64,000 nt of DNA, from the NCBI RefSeq assembly GCF_006265165.1, contig NZ_VDCH01000011.1:1-64000 (forward strand), read 5' to 3'. The notes under the pieces are model-generated. The model made no database searches, was not told where the DNA came from, and saw only the letters and a program-made list of their open reading frames with translations. Both the position numbers and the translations under genes were made by a program. This DNA is from Chlorobaculum thiosulfatiphilum (GTDB taxonomy: Bacteria; Bacteroidota; Chlorobiia; Chlorobiales; Chlorobiaceae). Below, in pieces: positions 57,628-64,000 of the stretch. The first letter of the stretch is position 1. Each line of letters opens with the position of its first letter.

Positions 57628-58128
57628 TTACAATTTCCCGATAGTGCCCAGCGGCAGGAAGAGGGTTTGCGGTTTGCCGAGGCAGGGGATAAAGCCGTGG
57701 TGCTGGTAAAATGTTGAGGCGTTTTCATCTTTGGAATCGACAAGCAAGGCATAGACGCCCATCGAAGCGTCCGATGATTTTTTCAGGGCATCGGCAATGA
57801 GCGCACTGCCAAGTCCCCGGCCCTGATAGCGCTTGTCAATCGCCAGCCGTCCGATTCTCGATGCAGGGGTAGCGCCGTAGCGCGGCATCTTTTTAGCAAG
57901 TTGCTCGGGCAAATCGGTCAATGGAATTTGAGCCGCAGAAAGCGTGTAATATCCGGCAATGCTCTGTTGTTCATTGTCGATAGCCACAAAGCATCTGGCG
58001 AGATTTCTTTTGATGTCCTGAGCAGCACGTTCGGCAAAATAGCGGTCAAGAATTTCCGTGCCGCAGCAAAATCCCGCTTTCGGGTGTTCACGGCTGAATG
58101 AGACTATCGAAAATGGCGGAGTGCTCAT
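57628..58128 (-). CDS. tacT: GNAT-family acetyltransferase toxin (TacT-like)
   Basis: Protein of 166 aa. The GNAT fold shows the acetyl-CoA loop RYQGRGLGSALI and a C-terminal FYQHHGFIPCLGKPQTLF. In TacT-type toxins such enzymes acetylate the amino group of aminoacyl-tRNA and block translation. The gene lies 8 bp after a DUF1778 antitoxin gene, which is the usual order, so the pairing is the main evidence. Whether it is still toxic is unknown. Confidence 0.88.
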   Translation of the reverse strand: MSTPPFSIVSFSREHPKAGFCCGTEILDRYFAERAAQDIKRNLARCFVAIDNEQQSIAGYYTLSAAQIPLTDLPEQLAKKMPRYGATPASRIGRLAIDKRYQGRGLGSALIADALKKSSDASMGVYALLVDSKDENASTFYQHHGFIPCLGKPQTLFLPLGTIGKL

Positions 58129-58136
58129 GACCTCGA

Positions 58137-58436
58137 TCAGCCGTTGCTGCCGATCAGTTCAGCGTGTTTGTCAAACGCTTTTTTCAACGCTTCGTTTGGC
58201 TCTGGCGGGTTCAGTAGCGCCTCCGCGAAAGCCGTCTGCCCTTCAATCGAGAGCTGGATGATGTGGCTATCCTCAATCGTTTTCGTCGCGGCTTCGAGCG
58301 CGGCCTGAACGACAAAATCCGTTACCGTCCTCCCCTGAATCTCGGCGGCGCGCTTGATCGTCGAATGAACCTGACTGCTGATTCTCGCTTCAAGCCGAGC
58401 TTTGCTTTCCGGTTTTTGTTTGATCGTCGTTTTCAT
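58137..58436 (-). CDS. tacA: DUF1778 antitoxin (TacA-like)
   Basis: Protein of 99 aa. The N-terminal ribbon-helix-helix segment (SKARLEARISSQVHSTIKRA) should bind its own operator, and the C-terminal tail (from about residue 60) wraps around the GNAT partner. It comes first in the operon with tacT. A palindrome that may be its operator lies upstream at 58474-58487. Confidence 0.9.
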   Translation of the reverse strand: MKTTIKQKPESKARLEARISSQVHSTIKRAAEIQGRTVTDFVVQAALEAATKTIEDSHIIQLSIEGQTAFAEALLNPPEPNEALKKAFDKHAELIGSNG

Positions 58437-58473
58437 AGTGTCTCACGTTTTGTACGGCAATTTACCGGAATAT

Positions 58474-58487
58474 ACCGATAAATCGGT
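58474..58487. promoter_or_regulatory. Candidate operator upstream of tacA
   Basis: Perfect palindrome ACCGAT-AA-ATCGGT, 38 bp before the tacA start, with another ACCGG half-site at 58464-58468. Position fits autorepression by an RHH antitoxin. Confidence 0.45.
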
Positions 58488-58670
58488 TTGATTTCGCATG
58501 ATGGTGATTTACATAAAAGGTCTGAACTCCCTTGATTCTCACCCCGGATATTCTGAACTTTGAATAGACTACGGAGCGGCAGCGCGGCTTGTGTGTCGGC
58601 GTGATTGCCGGTTCCTGTTCTGTTGAAGTGTTGGGGTCTTGTAGTTCATGGTGTTTTTCAAGCAACCTGA

Positions 58671-58678
58671 AAGGAGGT
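58671..58678 (+). promoter_or_regulatory. Strong ribosome binding site of the cache-protein gene
   Basis: AAGGAGGT five bases before the ATG at 58684. It decides that start over the in-frame codons upstream. Confidence 0.8.
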
Positions 58679-58683
58679 CTCGC

Positions 58684-59457
58684 ATGTCAAAGTTCATTTC
58701 AATCCTCCTCTCCGCCGCGCTGGCGCTGTGCCTGCTCGCGGTTCGCGCGGAGGCGAAAGCGGCTTCGGTGAAGCTGGAGCCGGAGGTAGCCCTTGGCGCG
58801 TTCACGGGGCTGGTCGAGGAGCATCTCGCGGGCATTCTGCGGACGGAAACGGTCATTGCCGTGACCTCCGAGGCGAGGTCGGCCAGGTGGGACGAGGTCA
58901 GGCCGCTGCTCGATCGCTTCGCTCAGAATCTGCCGACCGCCGCCACCGTGTGGTTCATGATGCCCGACGGCAGCTACTACTCCACCGCGAAGGGAGGGCT
59001 TACCGATCAGAGTCTCCGTGACCGCGCCTATTTCCCGAAACTCATCGCAGGGCAGGAGGTGCTTGGCGAGCTGGTCATCAGTAAATCGACGGGGCAGCGC
59101 TCGATTATCGTCGCCGCTCCGGTGTTCGCCAGCGGCAAGGTGGTCGCGGCGGTTGGCGTTTCGGTCGATGCGGTCAAACTTGCCGGAGTTGTGGATTCGA
59201 GCATGACGCTGCCGGAGAACGCTTACTTCTACGCGCTCGATGCCAATGCCAAAGTCACGCTGCACCGCTATCAGGCCCGAACGTTCAAAACGGTTTCCGA
59301 AATCGGCAATGAAAGCCTCGGCGACGCTTTCAAAAAGGTGATGCACAAGGATCGGGGCGGTTTCAATTATTCGCTCAACGACAAGAAGATGACCTCGATT
59401 TTCCGCAAATCCGAGCTTCTCGGCTGGTACTTCTTCATCGCCCGGCAATGCAAATAA
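58684..59457 (+). CDS. Periplasmic cache-domain sensor protein
   Basis: Protein of 257 aa from the ATG at 58684. A signal peptide (cleavage probably after AEA near residue 22) precedes a cache-type ligand-binding fold, with the TVWFMMPDGSYYSTAKGG and RAYFPKLIAGQEVLGELVIS regions typical of dCache_1 domains. There is no membrane-spanning output domain, so it acts as a free periplasmic binding protein or a partner of a separate sensor. Ligand unknown. Confidence 0.8.
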   Translation: MSKFISILLSAALALCLLAVRAEAKAASVKLEPEVALGAFTGLVEEHLAGILRTETVIAVTSEARSARWDEVRPLLDRFAQNLPTAATVWFMMPDGSYYSTAKGGLTDQSLRDRAYFPKLIAGQEVLGELVISKSTGQRSIIVAAPVFASGKVVAAVGVSVDAVKLAGVVDSSMTLPENAYFYALDANAKVTLHRYQARTFKTVSEIGNESLGDAFKKVMHKDRGGFNYSLNDKKMTSIFRKSELLGWYFFIARQCK

Positions 59458-59527
59458 CCGGTCACGCTGTCATTTTTCGCTTCGCCCAGAATGACCGTCA
59501 GGCGTAATCTGAAATATTATCGATACT

Positions 59528-59974
59528 ATGGACAGAGACCGTGAGTTTATGGCGCTGGCCCTCGAACAGGCCCGGAAAAGCTACGCCGAGGGCGGCGTAC
59601 CGGTCGGGGCGGTGATGGTCGAGGCGGGCGAGGTGATCGCCAGCGGGCACAACCAGCGCGTGCAGCAGGGCGACCCGATCGCTCACGGCGAGATGGACTG
59701 CATCCGCAAGGCGGGTCGCCGCGCCCGGTACGGCGACGTAACGCTCTACACGACGCTCTCGCCGTGCATGATGTGCGCGGGCGCAATCGTCCAGTTCGGC
59801 ATCGGGCGGGTCGTCGTGGGGGAGGAGCGGAACTTCCGAGGCAACGCCGGATTCCTGCGCGAGCACGGCGTCGAAGTTACGCTTCTCGACGACGCCGGAT
59901 GCCGGAGTCTCATGGACGCTTTCATCGCCGAGCGTCCTGATTTGTGGGACGAGGACATCGCCGGGAACGGTTGA
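59528..59974 (+). CDS. Nucleoside/cytosine deaminase, yeast Fcy1-like
   Basis: Protein of 148 aa. The zinc site is His53-x-Glu55 and PCMMC (Cys80, Cys83). The whole sequence, including LYTTLSPCMMCAGAI, VVGEERNF and the end FIAERPDLWDEDI, is closer to yeast cytosine deaminase than to bacterial TadA. So conversion of cytosine to uracil is more probable than tRNA editing. Normal length. It stands alone between two dispersed repeats. Confidence 0.85.
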   Translation: MDRDREFMALALEQARKSYAEGGVPVGAVMVEAGEVIASGHNQRVQQGDPIAHGEMDCIRKAGRRARYGDVTLYTTLSPCMMCAGAIVQFGIGRVVVGEERNFRGNAGFLREHGVEVTLLDDAGCRSLMDAFIAERPDLWDEDIAGNG

Positions 59975-59992
59975 GCAAGGCTTTTTCCATAG

Positions 59993-60089
59993 GTCATTCT
60001 GATCGCGATTTGTCGGGAGAAGAATCCAGAACTCTTTATTTCGTAACAAGATGGATTTTTCATTATGCTTCACTCCATTCAGAATGACA
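59993..60089. repeat. Dispersed inverted repeat, TGTCATTCTGA family (third copy)
   Basis: GTCATTCTGA on the left and TCAGAATGACA on the right flank about 75 bp containing GAAGAATCCAGAA. The left end has lost the first T. A shorter degenerate form lies at 59467-59497 upstream of the deaminase gene, so that gene is bracketed by related sequences. Confidence 0.75.
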
Positions 60090-60168
60090 GGCTGTTCTTC
60101 GGAGTTTATCTGCGAGTTATTGTTGCTGGAGTAATAAAGACGCCAATCATTTTATGAGGGAAACGAGC

Positions 60169-60627
60169 ATGGAACCGATTATTTGTCTGAAAGATGTTAT
60201 TGGAGAGATTGCCAGGGGCAATGAGGAGCAGCGGGCGTTTCTGAATATCGGGACGGGACGGATTGTGACGTTTAGCCGCGATTCGCTGGATGCGGCGGAG
60301 TTGGGCAGCGCTGTCCGGGCGGGAGAGGAGGCGATGGTGCGGGAGGCCGGCGTGGCGCTGAATTCCGGCGATTACCGCGAGCTGCCGGATCAGTTCGATA
60401 TCGATGACTGTTCGATCATGCGGCGATTCTGCCAGACGGTTGAAAACGACGAATTGCGGCGCGGGCTGCTGCGGAGCATTCAGGGACGCGGAGCATCGAT
60501 GCGCATCAGAAGCACGGTGGAGGCGTTCGGGGTTGCCGAGGCGTGGAGCGCCTTTCGCGACAAGGCGTTGCGGGCCATCGCCATCGATTGGCTTGAAAAG
60601 CAAGAGATTTCCTACGCCGGGGAATAG
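60169..60627 (+). CDS. UPF0158 family protein
   Basis: Protein of 152 aa from the ATG at 60169, which has GAGGGA upstream; an ATG at 60154 would add five residues. It matches UPF0158 by the repeated alpha-helical pattern with ELPDQFDIDDCSIMRRF and the C-terminal AWSAFRDKALRAIAIDWLE. Function is unknown. It is convergent with ftsE. Confidence 0.75.
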   Translation: MEPIICLKDVIGEIARGNEEQRAFLNIGTGRIVTFSRDSLDAAELGSAVRAGEEAMVREAGVALNSGDYRELPDQFDIDDCSIMRRFCQTVENDELRRGLLRSIQGRGASMRIRSTVEAFGVAEAWSAFRDKALRAIAIDWLEKQEISYAGE

Positions 60628-60719
60628 CCAAAAAAGGCGCGGTTCACAACAGCATGAACTTCACGTCACTCCGCCACGCTGTCCACCTCGTCCACGCTGT
60701 CCACCTTCAGCCGTAAACC

Positions 60720-61457
60720 TCACGACACCTCAGCGACTGTCGGCCGTTGCGCCGTCTCCTTCGGCACTGGTCGCCAGCAGGTGTCGGCGGGAGCGGGCTC
60801 GAGGGTGCATTCTACCAGATTCATCTCCTTGATCATCAGCGTACGCGAAGGGTGGTGGCGCACCAGCTCGTAGTCGTGGGTGCCGACGATGACGCTGATG
60901 CCTTTGGCGTTGATCTTCTTGAGGTATTCGAGGATTTCGAGCGAGGTTTCGGGATCGAGGTTGCCCGTCGGCTCGTCGGCGATGATGGCGAGCGGCTCGC
61001 CGACCAGCGCTCGGGCGATCACCACGCGCTGCTGCTCGCCGCCGGAGAGGTTCTGCGGCATCTCTTTGGCGGTGTTTTCGAGGCCGACCTCCTTCAGGGC
61101 GGTCATCACCTTTTCATTGATGAGCGAGTGCTTGGTGCCCGTCACCTTGAGCACGAAGGCGAGATTGTCATAGACGTTACGGTCTTCGAGCAGCCGGAAG
61201 TCCTGAAAAACGATGCCGAGCTTGCGCCGGAGCATCGCGATTTTTCCCTTTCTGATCTTCCGCGAGCTGTAGCCGTTGACGACGATTTCGCCCTTCACCG
61301 GCTTGATCTCCATGTAGAGCGACTTGAGCAGCGTGGTCTTGCCGCTGCCGCTCCGGCCTACGATATAGACCAGCTCACCCGGCTGGATCGAAAAGTTCAG
61401 GTTCCGGAAAATGGGTTTTTTCCTGATGTCGATATCTGCGTTGACGAAGGCGATCAT
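60720..61457 (-). CDS. ftsE: Cell division ATP-binding protein FtsE
   Basis: Protein of 245 aa, an ABC ATPase. Walker [10 protein letters not shown] is at residues 34-42, the signature is [15 protein letters not shown] and Walker [12 protein letters not shown]. The Q-loop [15 protein letters not shown] region is FtsE-like. With FtsX it controls amidase activation through EnvC, and an EnvC-like gene is present at 31.8 kb. No ftsX is adjacent. It starts 6 bp after the pdxA stop. Confidence 0.92.
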   Translation of the reverse strand: MIAFVNADIDIRKKPIFRNLNFSIQPGELVYIVGRSGSGKTTLLKSLYMEIKPVKGEIVVNGYSSRKIRKGKIAMLRRKLGIVFQDFRLLEDRNVYDNLAFVLKVTGTKHSLINEKVMTALKEVGLENTAKEMPQNLSGGEQQRVVIARALVGEPLAIIADEPTGNLDPETSLEILEYLKKINAKGISVIVGTHDYELVRHHPSRTLMIKEMNLVECTLEPAPADTCWRPVPKETAQRPTVAEVS

Positions 61458-61463
61458 GGGTTT

Positions 61464-62465
61464 CTAAGTGGTTTGCGTTCTGTTCCTTGCGATGGTGGCG
61501 GCAAGCTTTGCCGCTTCGAGAAAACTGCGTTCGGAGGCCGTGCCCTTGCCCGCTTTGTCGAAGCCGGTGCCGTGGTCGGGCGAGGTGCGCACGATGGGCA
61601 GGCCGAGCGTGACGTTGATGCCCGTGTCAAACGCGAGCACCTTGAAGGGCAAAAGCCCCTGGTCGTGATACATGGCGACGACGAGGTCGTAGTCGCGGTA
61701 GCGTTTCGCGCCGAAAAAGCCGTCCGCCGGAAATGGCCCGTCGATCTGCATCGTTGCCGCCAGTCGCTCGATAGCCGGGCGGATCACCGTGGCCTCTTCG
61801 TTGCCCATGACGCCGCCGTCCGAGGCGTGGGGGTTGAGGCCGAGCACGGCGATTTTCGGCGCGTCGAGCCGGAAGTCGCGCCGCATCGAGGCGGCGAGCG
61901 AGGTGAAAAAGCCGTCCATATCCATCGCCCGCACCAGCTCCGGCACCTTCGAGAGTGGCTCGTGGATCGTCGCCAGCGCGACCTTGAGGCCGGAGACGGG
62001 ATCGACGAAGAGCATGATCTGCGACGTTACGCCGAAGAAGTCGGCGAGGAAATCGGTGTGGCCGGTGTTGCGGTATCCGGCGAGCGCAATCGCCTCCTTG
62101 TGGAGCGGCGCGGTGACGAGGGCGTCGCAGAGGCCGCTACGGCAGAGCGAGGCGGCGGCTTCGAGCGAGCGCATGGCGATCTCCCCGGCGCTTGCCGAGA
62201 GTGCGCCCGGCTTGATCGATTCCGGCTCGGCGACGCTCAGCACGTGCAGTACGCCCGGCTCCGGCGAGATGGTCGCAATATCATCCACTCCACCGATCCG
62301 GCGCAGTTCCACCGGCAAGCCGAGCCGGTCGCGGTAGAATTCGAGCGCCTTGTACGATCCGGCGGCGACGAACGTGTCCTCGCCCGCAGGCAACGCGAGG
62401 AGGCTTTTCAGGATGATCTCCGGCCCGATGCCATTGATGTCGCCGATTGAAAAGACGATGCGCAT
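61464..62465 (-). CDS. pdxA: 4-hydroxythreonine-4-phosphate dehydrogenase
   Basis: Protein of 333 aa from the ATG at 62465; the open frame upstream overlaps the DUF4293 gene and is not family-like. It oxidises 4-phosphohydroxy-L-threonine with NAD for PLP synthesis. Motifs include GDINGIGPEIILK near the start, YRNTGHTDFLADFF with metal ligands, the GLNPHASDGGVMGNEE region and MYHDQGLLPFK. It lies between DUF4293 and ftsE with gaps of 2 and 6 bp, so the three are cotranscribed. Confidence 0.96.
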   Translation of the reverse strand: MRIVFSIGDINGIGPEIILKSLLALPAGEDTFVAAGSYKALEFYRDRLGLPVELRRIGGVDDIATISPEPGVLHVLSVAEPESIKPGALSASAGEIAMRSLEAAASLCRSGLCDALVTAPLHKEAIALAGYRNTGHTDFLADFFGVTSQIMLFVDPVSGLKVALATIHEPLSKVPELVRAMDMDGFFTSLAASMRRDFRLDAPKIAVLGLNPHASDGGVMGNEEATVIRPAIERLAATMQIDGPFPADGFFGAKRYRDYDLVVAMYHDQGLLPFKVLAFDTGINVTLGLPIVRTSPDHGTGFDKAGKGTASERSFLEAAKLAATIARNRTQTT

Positions 62466-62467
62466 GG

Positions 62468-62932
62468 TCAGAGCCGCTTGTACGCCGTGGCGATTTTTTC
62501 GTCCTTCTTCACGCCGAGCGAGGCGAGCCAGAAGAGCACCGGTTCGGGCAGCAGCATGAACAGGCCGCTGCCGGGCGCGAAGCTCACCGAGGTTGACTGC
62601 GTTTCGAGGTACTGCTTCAGGAAGTGCCCGCCCGCGAGTCCGGCAACCAGGTCGGCCACGAACAGCACAACGCAAAGCGAGATCAGCGTTTGCTGAAGCT
62701 TGCGCTTCGAGAACATGAAGATGGTCACGAGCGCGACAATTCCGGTAAGCGGCGAAAGAATGCCGCCGCCGATGCTTCCGGCAGTGACGATCACGCCCGC
62801 GCCCTGCACGTCCATGAAGTCGCCGAAAAGGATGAGCGTGTCGGTCGTGAAGCTCCAGAAAGGAAAGGCCATGCTGCCAAACGCGAGCAGCGCGGCGACA
62901 AAGAGGTAGAGAGTTTGGATTCTGCTTAACAT
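62468..62932 (-). CDS. DUF4293 membrane protein
   Basis: Protein of 154 aa with four membrane segments (about residues 7-25, 50-75, 80-105 and 125-145). The start MLSRIQTLYLFVAALLAFG fits DUF4293, a family seen mainly in Bacteroidetes and Chlorobi. Function unknown. It starts the operon with pdxA and ftsE. Confidence 0.78.
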   Translation of the reverse strand: MLSRIQTLYLFVAALLAFGSMAFPFWSFTTDTLILFGDFMDVQGAGVIVTAGSIGGGILSPLTGIVALVTIFMFSKRKLQQTLISLCVVLFVADLVAGLAGGHFLKQYLETQSTSVSFAPGSGLFMLLPEPVLFWLASLGVKKDEKIATAYKRL

Positions 62933-63169
62933 GATAGACGAGGTTTAGGTTCGACGCATGATATGCCCTGAATATACGCAAATCAGGAATTCACGGCAGA
63001 GTTCTTTGTCGGTGGCAGCCGTTCCGATGCTGTTAGGTTTTTTTTGAGATCGGGATCGGGATCGGGATCGGGATGGGGATGTCGGGTCGGTGATGAGCTG
63101 ATTTAGGCAGTCGTTCGTTATATTATGTTCAGAAATACTGTTTGCTGTTTGCTTTTTGCACAAGCAGAA

Positions 63170-63604
63170 ATGACAATAATGAGAAAACGGCGGTCATTCA
63201 ACGACAAACGGCGCTTGATGGAGCCTGTCAATCAGGAGGCACTCGATTCGATCGTGGATATTATTCGATATGGCGGCAATCCTGAACATAAAAGAAATCC
63301 GGGGGATTTCGGCCTGACACCTCCCGCTCAACCTCGGCCTGACAAGTCATTGTGTGACGAAATAGGCGTGTTTCGGAAAGCTGAAGCTGAACGAATATTG
63401 CGCAATGGGATCAAGCGAGGTCTGGTGAGCGAACGCTGGAGTCAGGGGTTTCCGCAAAATATCTGGTCGGTCACAGCCGATGGCAAACCGGTTGAAGCCC
63501 AACTTGAAAACGCCGCCCTCGGTGTTTATCACGGCTATCCCATGCCGCAGTCCGATTATTTTGCACAGGCAGTACGTCAACGATGGAGTGAAACCGATGG
63601 ATAG
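63170..63604 (+). CDS. Conserved hypothetical protein, first of a two-gene unit
   Basis: Protein of about 144 aa from the ATG at 63170; ATG codons at 63125 and 63179 are alternatives and no ribosome site decides. Notable stretches are NPEHKRNPGDFGLTPPAQPR, KAEAERILRNGIKRGLVSERW and VEAQLENAALGVYHGYPM. I have seen similar sequences as unnamed hypotheticals but cannot assign a family. It overlaps the next gene by 8 bp, so they are coupled. Confidence 0.7.
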   Translation: MTIMRKRRSFNDKRRLMEPVNQEALDSIVDIIRYGGNPEHKRNPGDFGLTPPAQPRPDKSLCDEIGVFRKAEAERILRNGIKRGLVSERWSQGFPQNIWSVTADGKPVEAQLENAALGVYHGYPMPQSDYFAQAVRQRWSETDG

Positions 63605-64000
63605 ACCTTTCGCTATAGATTTCGAGTGGCTTGACCGTCCATCTGCTGAAGGAGTCGAGCGATATTCGTTTGCCTCCCTGACGGTTTCTGTCGCCGATCA
63701 GATTCTGACCGAGCTGGAAGATCTCAATTCCAGAACGGTTCGGGCATCGATGCGTGGATCGGCTTATGACCTGGCGGTTTGGCTGTTGCAGAACTGGTGG
63801 CGTCTTGTTGCGGAGCCTGAAAGAAATACTCTTGACTGGAAAATGAGCCATTGCATGGGAACAATAGGGATGGGGTTTTTGTGGCCCGATGCCTGTTTTC
63901 TCAGCGACGGTTTGGAGTTGACCGTGCAGGCTCAGCCGACGCCTCGTAGTAGCAAGCAGATGGTTCGCTATCTCAACGAGATTCATGCACAGTTTCCTGT
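63597..64000 (+). CDS. Hypothetical protein, partial at window end
   Basis: At least 134 residues; the end is beyond the window. The visible part contains FEWLDRPSAEGVERYSFASL, NSRTVRASMRGSAYDLAVWL and NWWRLVAEPERNTLDWKMSH. The pattern recalls the N-terminal part of some proteins that end in an ImmA/IrrE-type metallopeptidase, but no zinc motif HExxH is in view, so this is a guess. It overlaps the preceding gene by 8 bp. Confidence 0.65.
   Translation, partial: MDRPFAIDFEWLDRPSAEGVERYSFASLTVSVADQILTELEDLNSRTVRASMRGSAYDLAVWLLQNWWRLVAEPERNTLDWKMSHCMGTIGMGFLWPDACFLSDGLELTVQAQPTPRSSKQMVRYLNEIHAQFP

Noticed and set aside
62466-62981. N-terminal extension of PdxA
   Set aside because: Overlaps the DUF4293 gene; PdxA homology begins at MRIVFSIGD.

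Overview
The window looks like a piece of the chromosome of a green sulfur bacterium (Chlorobiaceae, most likely Chlorobaculum or a close relative). This rests on gene content: bacillithiol synthesis (bshA), pyruvoyl-dependent arginine decarboxylase, an archaeal-type S-adenosylmethionine synthetase, AcnB, a B12-dependent ribonucleotide reductase, and a DUF4293 protein known mainly from Bacteroidetes/Chlorobi. No photosynthesis gene lies in the window, so genus is an inference. The core genes are GC-rich. Several short accessory stretches (about 11.2-14.3, 19.3-20.9, 48-49.5, 55.9-57.6 and 63-64 kb) are more AT-rich.

Layout. 0-2.2 kb: the terminal inverted repeat of a mobile element and a membrane NACHT NTPase. 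2.3-11.2 kb: queC, a CPBP protease, trpA, a glycosyltransferase, a START-like protein, a HAD hydrolase, a CDF metal exporter, an archaeal-type MAT and a CNNM/CBS transporter. 11.8-14.2 kb: a restriction-modification island (C5 methyltransferase, DUF4928 protein, Vsr). 14.3-19.3 kb: bshA, mreB, hisD, queA. 19.9-20.8 kb: a PEP-CTERM gene broken by a 130-bp MITE. 21.3-24.4 kb: acnB and a small Ala/Pro-rich lipoprotein. 24.8-30.3 kb: four tRNAs, a six-PAS hybrid histidine kinase and cysQ. 30.3-45.8 kb: murA, an EnvC-like protein, nadE, nadB, arginine decarboxylase, tyrS, smpB, an FAD oxidase, mrdA-mreD-mreC, a GroES-like protein and nadA. 46-49.5 kb: an S1/P1-type hydrolase, a pentapeptide-repeat membrane protein, and an AlbA_2-domain gene broken by a second, unrelated 225-bp MITE. 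49.6-55.8 kb: an epimerase, a cobalamin riboswitch, and a class II ribonucleotide reductase with a 370-residue intein placed exactly at the catalytic cysteine. 55.9-58.5 kb: an HNH nuclease, a membrane protein, a DUF2442 frame and a TacAT-type toxin-antitoxin pair. 58.7-64 kb: a periplasmic cache protein, an Fcy1-like deaminase, UPF0158, DUF4293-pdxA-ftsE, and a two-gene unit of unknown function that runs off the end.

How the genes work together. NAD synthesis (nadA, nadB, nadE), queuosine (queC, queA), cell-wall elongation (mreB, mreC, mreD, mrdA, murA, the EnvC-like protein, ftsE) and sulfur/thiol metabolism (bshA, cysQ, MAT) are each represented by scattered genes rather than single operons. 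The strongest unusual observations are the two MITE-inactivated genes whose reading frames are restored exactly by removing element plus target duplication, the intein at the radical cysteine of NrdJ, and a B12 riboswitch in front of a B12-dependent enzyme. The best candidates for undescribed systems are the HNH/membrane pair at 56-57.3 kb, the terminal gene pair at 63.2-64 kb, and the membrane NACHT protein.
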